A stretch of 64,000 nucleotides of DNA, from NCBI RefSeq assembly GCF_002288925.2, contig NW_022098036.1:42797633-42861632 (forward strand), written 5' to 3'. This document shows, in pieces, positions 58,150-64,000 of the stretch (position 1 is the first letter of the stretch; every line of letters begins with the position of its first letter). Source of the DNA: Delphinapterus leucas (Eukaryota; Chordata; Mammalia; Artiodactyla; Monodontidae). The notes beneath the pieces were generated by a model. It had not been told where the DNA came from. It was given only the letters and a program-made list of their open reading frames with translations, and made no database searches. The position numbers and the translations under genes were made by a program.

Positions 58150-58475
58150 ATCACATATTTTTAATTAGTTTATTAATTCAAGAGAAAACATTTTTTGAAC
58201 ATCTACACAAAGGTGTAAGTTTCATCAGTTGCCAGGTTCTACATCTTTATTAACTGAGACAAAATCAAGAGCTTACAGACAAATGGTTTTTAAACCATAA
58301 ATTATACTATAATAAGAAAGTATTTATAAAGAAGAATCTTCAAGAATCTATGAGAATACAGAAGAAGAGATGGGGGACTAATGCTCTTAGGTCTGGGGGA
58401 CAGGAGACACAGGGAGAGCTTCTAAGCTGAGGTGATTTGAATAAACCCAAAGTGGATTTACTGCTAGAGCTTACA
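58150..58475 (-). mobile_element. L2 LINE 3' region, antisense
   Basis: ttttttgaacatctacacaa at the left, then gtctgggggacaggagacac, agggagagcttctaagctga and ggtgatttgaataaaccc resemble reverse L2 text. Confidence 0.5.
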
Positions 58476-60124
58476 CTCCAGGGCCTTGCACTTGCATGGG
58501 TCCCTTCCACTGTGTTCTTATGGTCTTGTGTTTTGTACAATATATTTTAACCATTGATATTTAAGATCATTTTTCTTTCTTTCTTTACCCCAACATCCCC
58601 TCCAACGTACTTCCTCTTGGCTCAGGTGGCCTTGGAGAAGCCACAGGGTTTTATAGAATATGATTAGGAGAAAGTTGACTTGGAAGCAGTTTGGGTTAGT
58701 GGGATGCCTTGCTGTGGTTTGCAGTCGTTCCATGTATAGGTAAGTTATTGCTAGCCATCTGGAGGTAGACTGCACCTTTCAGGATACTCCTCTGATACAC
58801 TGTTTCAACTCAGTCAGTGTTGGAACACAGAGGTGCAGGGTCAGGGTTCATATCTTTATATGAATATTTCCTACAGCATCTGACACTGTAAGAATGTGGA
58901 TGGAGGAAGAGAAAAGAGATTTAAAATGTGCAGAACCAGAACTTAACCTGTGGAAAGTCCTTCCAGTCATTTGATATATAAAATTATAAATAAAAGAGGA
59001 TTTGATCTCATTGATGAGGGGTCAAAATGAAAGTTCTCTCCTGCCAGGAATGCACTCAATAATGCCTTAAAATCGTTCACGCGCACACACACACACGTAT
59101 ATGTATATGAATGATATTAGAGAGAGGTTTTCCCAAATTTAGCATTCTTAAAAAATGACATGATCTTAGCATGTTGTGAAGCTTAATTAACTTTTCTAAA
59201 CTATCACAATATTTGTCATCCATACTGGCGGAAAGATCAACTTATCTTTGTATTTTCTCTACAGAAAGCAAGATTACAAAATTGTTGTCATATAAAGAAA
59301 CAAAGAATATGTGGGCAACAAATGTTGGAAAAATCATATTACAGAGCTGTGTCAGAAGGCTGATTAGTAAAAATATTATCCTATTTTTTCCGATTTAGGA
59401 AACTTTGTAATGTAGTTTTTAAAATGTACAGGATGTTATCATTTATTTTCTCATTCTAAATAACTATTAATTTTATACCTAGATTTATATTTATAAATTT
59501 GTATTATTTTTCTTAAAGAAGGCCCCTAACATCGTATAAACTTCTAACAGCACAAACCAGACTAAATGAATTAAACTTGTCCAGGCAAACCTGGAATTTT
59601 CCAAGTAGGAGAAATAGTTTGTATAAAGATTGATGTCACAGATCATTCAGGGTCCCGCTCAAATTAGGCAAACTCAAGTTGGACTAAATCAAAGAGTTCA
59701 ATAAAGAGATAATTTTAAAGTGTGGACAGGATGTAGGGGAACCATAAGGGATAGTGCATCATGTCTATTACCTATCTTTTATCAGCCCTGAGCCTGAAGG
59801 AGTGAGGGAAAACAGTAATACTAGAACTCAGGAGCAGAGAACCTTGGAGAGAAGAACCCAACATGGATAGGAGCTGAGTACTTCGAGGAATGCAAAGAGA
59901 CCAAGGTAACAACACTGAGATGGAGTTGGTGAATTACATATGCAAACCTTCACTCCTTTCCCTCTCACCTCCAGTCTCCTGCCTTAGTCTCCCATTGTCC
60001 TAACCCTACCGTAGCACAAGGGAGCCTACCAAGGCTATCCAAATATATCAGAGTAGTAGGCAGAAAATAAGGTAGAGATGTGTATAAAGTGGGTTTGATG
60101 AGGCACACAAAAATATCTGGCTAT

Positions 60125-60159
<35 letters not shown>

Positions 60160-60254
60160 ATATGGGTATGTGTATGTGTATTACACATAAATGTATATAC
60201 ATTTATATATATATGGTATGTTTGTGGTATGTAGAATTACATTCAAAAATGAAA
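58476..60254. other. Unassigned stretch with AC and AT microsatellites
   Basis: Short (CA)n at 59083-59095 and a 28-base (AT)n at 60128-60155. Segment 59.63-60.05 kb looks like a decayed LTR but could not be placed. Confidence 0.4.
60128..60155. repeat. (AT)14 microsatellite
   Basis: Perfect AT run, followed by related TATG/TGTG sequence to about 60230. Confidence 0.95.
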
Positions 60255-60660
60255 TAAGACCTTGATTATAACTTTATATAACAGGTTTTATAACCTGTTT
60301 AACTCACTTAACAACTGACAAAAATTATAAACTCTTTTCTGTGTCATAAGTTTTTTTTTTTAACAATAGATATTCATAGGGCTGTATAGTACTATGTTCT
60401 ATGGCAGATGTATTGGAATTCATTTAGGTTACTTCAAATTTTTCACCATTATATAAAGACTTGTAATAAGCATTCCTGTAGATCATTTTTTAAATCAACA
60501 ATATATGTTTCCTTAAAATAAATTCAAATAAAATGTAATTGCTTTTGTAATCAAAGGGGATTCTCATTTCAAGTTCTTACTGCCAAAGTTCTTACTGCCA
60601 AAATGCTCCCCAGAAAGATTGTGCCCCTTTCCACTGCCATTATCCACATATTAATGCTTA
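60255..60660 (-). mobile_element. L1M-type LINE 3' end, antisense
   Basis: aacctgtttaactcacttaa, tcatagggctgtatagtact, tttaggttacttcaaatttt, ttgtaataagcattcctgta and aatgctccccagaaagattg are reverse L1M 3'-end text. It contains a perfect 15-base tandem pair, aagttcttactgcca, at 60571-60600. Confidence 0.78.
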
Positions 60661-60749
60661 TTTTCCTCACATCCTCTCCAAGTTACAGGCCAAAATATTT
60701 TAAAGACAGCTGTGAGTAGGGTCCTCTGCCATCTCTCACCGCTTAATGT

Positions 60750-61655
60750 TTGTAATCTGAAATTCTTCTCTTGGCAGTGAACAGTGACTTCCCGATTTTG
60801 AATTCCAATAGTTATTTATCATTCTTATCATTGACCTTACAGCATTTGATATTATTGACCTCAATCTCCTATTTGGAAAAAAAAAACAAACCAACTCCCT
60901 TCTTTTAGTCCCTTAACGTACTCAATACTTATTTGAATCCTCTCTTTCTGCCCTTTCTCTGCCTTCCTCTTTTGGTTCATCCTCCTTCTGCTTTCTGTTA
61001 GGCATGGCCAACCACTCCAGCTCAGGGCTCTGTGGGCTGTGTTCTGGCACAGAGTCCAGCAAGCCTTCCATGCCTCTCGTGTTTGTCTCCTCTTTCTCTT
61101 CTCCAATACTCCCACTCTCATTTGAGCCCTTATTATTTTTACTGGTCCCCCTGCTTCTAGTTCCAGATGTACCTTCCTAAAAGCATTGCTTTGCTTATGG
61201 CACTCTCCTGAGCAACAGCCTCCAGCATCCTCTATTCCTATTAAAAATCAAATGAAATACAAGCCAGCATTGGTATCCCCCTTCCCCTACTCCTGATCGT
61301 ATAGCCTACATTTTAGCCTAGATGCCCTGTTTTCTTTTTTTTCCATCCACCTATAATTCTTTTCCTCATCTCTGCCCTTCAAAAACTTCTACCCTTTTAT
61401 TAAGACTTGACTCAAAGGCACCTCCTATAAGAATCTTCCTCTAGTCACTGCCATTAAAAATGACCCCAGTCTTCCATGGTCTGTAATTCAGACCTTTTTC
61501 TATCGATATTGTAGCCAGTTTGGGAGGCTTAAAACCTCTATGAGATTATAAACTGATTGAAAGTAGAATCAGATACTGTTCATCTTCCCCTAAGCACCCA
61601 GCATAGAGTTTTATTGCTGGTAAGTGATTAATAAATACTAATTAAGTGAAAGAGC
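60750..61655 (+). mobile_element. L2 LINE, RT region to 3' end
   Basis: cattgaccttacagcatttg then atattattgacctcaatctc is the L2 DLxAAFDxVDxxLL motif. Later pieces are agctcagggctctgtgggct (VPQGSV region), agtcttccatggtctgtaat, tgagattataaactgattga and tgattaataaatactaatta. Strongly decayed and with gaps. Confidence 0.6.
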
Positions 61656-63218
61656 CAGCCCTAGAGCAATTGTACGGAGCCTTTGGGTTTAAGAATAGAG
61701 AAAGCTCAGAAATAGTCCACTGTGCCATAGATCATCTCCAGATTGAGTCTTATGGAGCATCTGACTTGAGGCTACTACAGAAATGTAAATTTCGTGTCTT
61801 GGGTTAAGCAGTGAATGTGTCTAAAATGTCTGGATTGGCTGCCGCAGGATTCTGAAAACTGTAACAGGATTTCTGTTTCATTATGAAAACTTTAACAGTT
61901 TCCTCACATTCAGACCACTGGACAGTTCAAAGCTGAACACGTTCTTTGAAGGTGCACGGCAGCATTCGCCACTTGCAAACACCAGGCAGACAGTTAACTT
62001 CTCTGTCTCCATTGCTACATTTTGGCCTTGCCCAGAGGGGACAAACTTCATTTTTCCTTTTCCCCCAGTGGTGTTTCAGAGGGGCAAGTTAAAAAACCAC
62101 CATGGAAGCATATATTAACCATGGGATCAGAAAGGGGGAAGCAAGGAAAATCTCCTTCCTGTCATGAACAACATAAAGCCATTTTGCCACCTTAACAAAG
62201 GAGTAAGGCTGCTGCGGTGCAAGGTGGAAAGCACACATGTGATTTCTGTTCAGCTTCTCTCTGTGCATGCCTTTCCTTCCTAGGTGGATTCAGGCTAGTC
62301 ACTTCAGTTATTTGTGCGTGGCATGAGGACAGTACCACTCCCCACTCCTATCCCTACCTCCCAGGCTGGAGGAGCGGCAGTTGCTAATGCTGTGAGATCT
62401 TCCTGGCCTGGCCCTGACTCCCACACAAGGAGATATTCCGTGTGCAATTTGTACAGCACCTTTCCCAAGCGTGGAAACATCGTACAACCCAGCAGTGAAC
62501 AGTGAGGCAGCAAGAGGCAGCACCAACGGGCGACATATAACATTTTCAGGAAAAAACAAAATTAGCAGCAAAACTCTTTAGAGCAAAAGAGGCTTTTAAA
62601 AGAGTCCTCCCAAGTAATGTGAGCAGTTGCTTTCTCACCGCTCTCACAAGGGCACGCCACAGGGCCAAACAGGCGACCCCTCCAGCCCTGGGAGAAAGAC
62701 CTGAGTTGCAGTGGGGACCAAATCCATTTATTTTCATGTCGCGATAAAAATCCTGGATAGTTTGTAAATCACACACGCTCTGATCGCATTCCTTTTAAGA
62801 ATACACAGCAGATTTTCTTACTCTGGGCGTAGCCAATTTATTCACATAGGGGAGGCGTTTCATCAGCCCCCCTGCACAGGGATTCTTAGATGAATGTGAC
62901 TGCTCGGTTTCTTACTAAATTAGGAGCTGCAGAGGAAGTGTGACCAGAGACGGGGTGCTGGGAAGGTGCAGGAATTTTCATGTGGAAAATTTAGCCTGTG
63001 TACTACAGGGACTACGCAGGTGGGAAACAACATTCAATTCAAATCTGGTCAGTTTTAATTTCGGAACACAGCTTACAGCCTCCAGTTCAACCACATGTTG
63101 ACCCCCAATTAGACCATACCATGTAAGGCCCCGATGGCACGAATACAGAGAAATCCCACTCTCCACAGTGCTGTCAGGAGCAGAACAGAATGGTAACTTT
63201 GCATTTGGTCTTGTTTGT
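61656..63218. other. Repeat-poor unassigned interval
   Basis: No transposon or gene recognised. 62.5-62.95 kb, with several CpGs and cattttatttt-free mixed sequence (tgtcgcgataaaaatcctgg), is a candidate conserved non-coding block by appearance only. Confidence 0.45.
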
Positions 63219-63229
63219 CAGCCTGAATT

Positions 63230-63405
63230 CACTGTTGTGGCCTCTCCCGTTGCGGAGCACAGGATCCGGACGCGCAGGCTCAGCAGCCATGGCTCACGGG
63301 CCCAGCCGCTCCGCGGCATGTGGGATCCTCCTGGACCGGGGCACGAACCTGTGTCTCCTGCATCGGCAGGCGGACTCTCAACCACTGCGCCACCCGGGAA
63401 GCCCC
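63230..63405 (-). mobile_element. CHR-type SINE lacking its 3' tail, antisense
   Basis: Begins abruptly at cactgttgtggcctctcccg, so the usual T-tail and gcggtacgcgggcctctca of antisense copies are absent. It ends normally at gccacccgggaagccc. Imperfect direct repeats cagcctgaatt (63219-63229) and cagcctgcatt (63406-63416) flank it. This suggests insertion of an RNA or cDNA without the A tail rather than later deletion. Confidence 0.93.
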
Positions 63406-63416
63406 CAGCCTGCATT

Positions 63417-63889
63417 TTAATTCATTTTCTAATATGACCACCTGATCCAGAACCAAATACACATTGTTCTCTCTGATAAGCCTGGAGGAAAAAATTCCAC
63501 TAAGGCATCTTTGCAAAGGGACTTATCTCTTAAAGTTTGCTGAGATTCTGAGTGGGTGGAATAGGTTATGCTTTGCATTTCAAGAAATAGAACGAAATGC
63601 CACCAACAACACAGAATTTAAATAGTGCATAGCTGGAGCTCAGAGCGTGCTCTTCAAAGAAAATGTAAGATTTGACCCACACCTGAGATGTTTGTTGTTA
63701 TGACTATTAATTGGATCCTCAAGTCATTTTAAAATGGCCGTCAACGCGATGCGTGTGTACTTAGTAGCTGTGATGGTTTTTAGTTGGTAAATGACTGGGG
63801 TTAGGTAGTGTTAGCTTTGTACATGAGAACAAAAAGGACTATTTTTAAAATGTTAGGTTTCTAATCTACTATGAAGGCAGCATTACAAC
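63417..63889. other. Unassigned stretch
   Basis: Nothing recognised. Confidence 0.4.
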
Positions 63890-64000
63890 TATAGAGGGTA
63901 GCAATTAAGAGAACATGCTCTGTAGAAAGACATGCTCAGTTCAAATCCTGGCTCTGTCACTTGGCAGATTACTGCCCGTCTCCATGTCTCAAATTCCACC
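63890..64000 (+). repeat. MIR SINE, cut by window end
   Basis: gggtagcaattaagagaaca, ttcaaatcctggctctgtca and cttggcagattactgccc follow the MIR head and early CORE. The remainder lies beyond the window. Confidence 0.85.

Noticed and set aside
1..64000. CRISPR array, operon or bacterial mobile system
   Set aside because: No regularly spaced repeats, ribosome-binding sites or compact coding; the sequence is clearly mammalian nuclear DNA.

Overview
This window is a repeat-rich, gene-poor stretch of mammalian nuclear DNA, most likely from a cetacean or a close relative. The best evidence is a set of tRNA-derived CHR-type SINEs. They have a GCTTCCCTGGTGGCGCAGTGG head, a GGGTTCGTGCC B box and an A-rich tail, a family known from whales, hippos and ruminants. 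There is no BovB/Bov-tA sequence (which would suggest a ruminant) and no PRE-1 SINE (pig). The L1 3' ends match the type common in whale and dolphin genomes. I see no intact cellular protein gene, no functional tRNA or rRNA gene, no CRISPR array and no operon-like structure. Most open frames are chance runs or lie inside SINEs, L1s or a DNA transposon.

Layout. 0-9.4 kb: an L1 3' end, a hAT element split by a SINE, then a long antisense L1 whose middle is missing, with a hAT element at the junction. 11.2-12.8 kb: a long L2 remnant followed by an older CHR SINE. 13.9-19.6 kb: one ancient L2 broken by later insertions (a MaLR-like LTR, an unidentified block of about 2.2 kb, another LTR-like block and a 5'-truncated L1). 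20-46 kb: MIR, L2 and LTR remnants between long unassigned stretches, plus CHR SINEs at 37.3, 38.5 and 40.5 kb and a solo ERV-L LTR at 40.05 kb. 46.9-49.6 kb: a full-length hAT (Charlie-like) DNA transposon with both terminal inverted repeats, 8-bp target duplications and a transposase broken by one frameshift and two stop codons. 50-56 kb: L2, a sense-strand L1 carrying a SINE and a GATA repeat, and two CHR SINEs inserted one after the other at the same target. 56-64 kb: mostly unassigned sequence with L2, L1 and MIR fragments and a CHR SINE that lacks its tail.

The annotation is therefore a record of nested transposon insertions rather than of cooperating genes. I found no convincing new biological system. 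The items most worth a second look are the complete hAT element with its large internal palindrome, the unidentified insert inside the L2 at 16.0-18.2 kb, the tailless SINE at 63.2 kb, and a weak candidate exon on the minus strand near 29.1 kb. Repeat subfamily names are from memory of consensus sequences and are tentative where stated.
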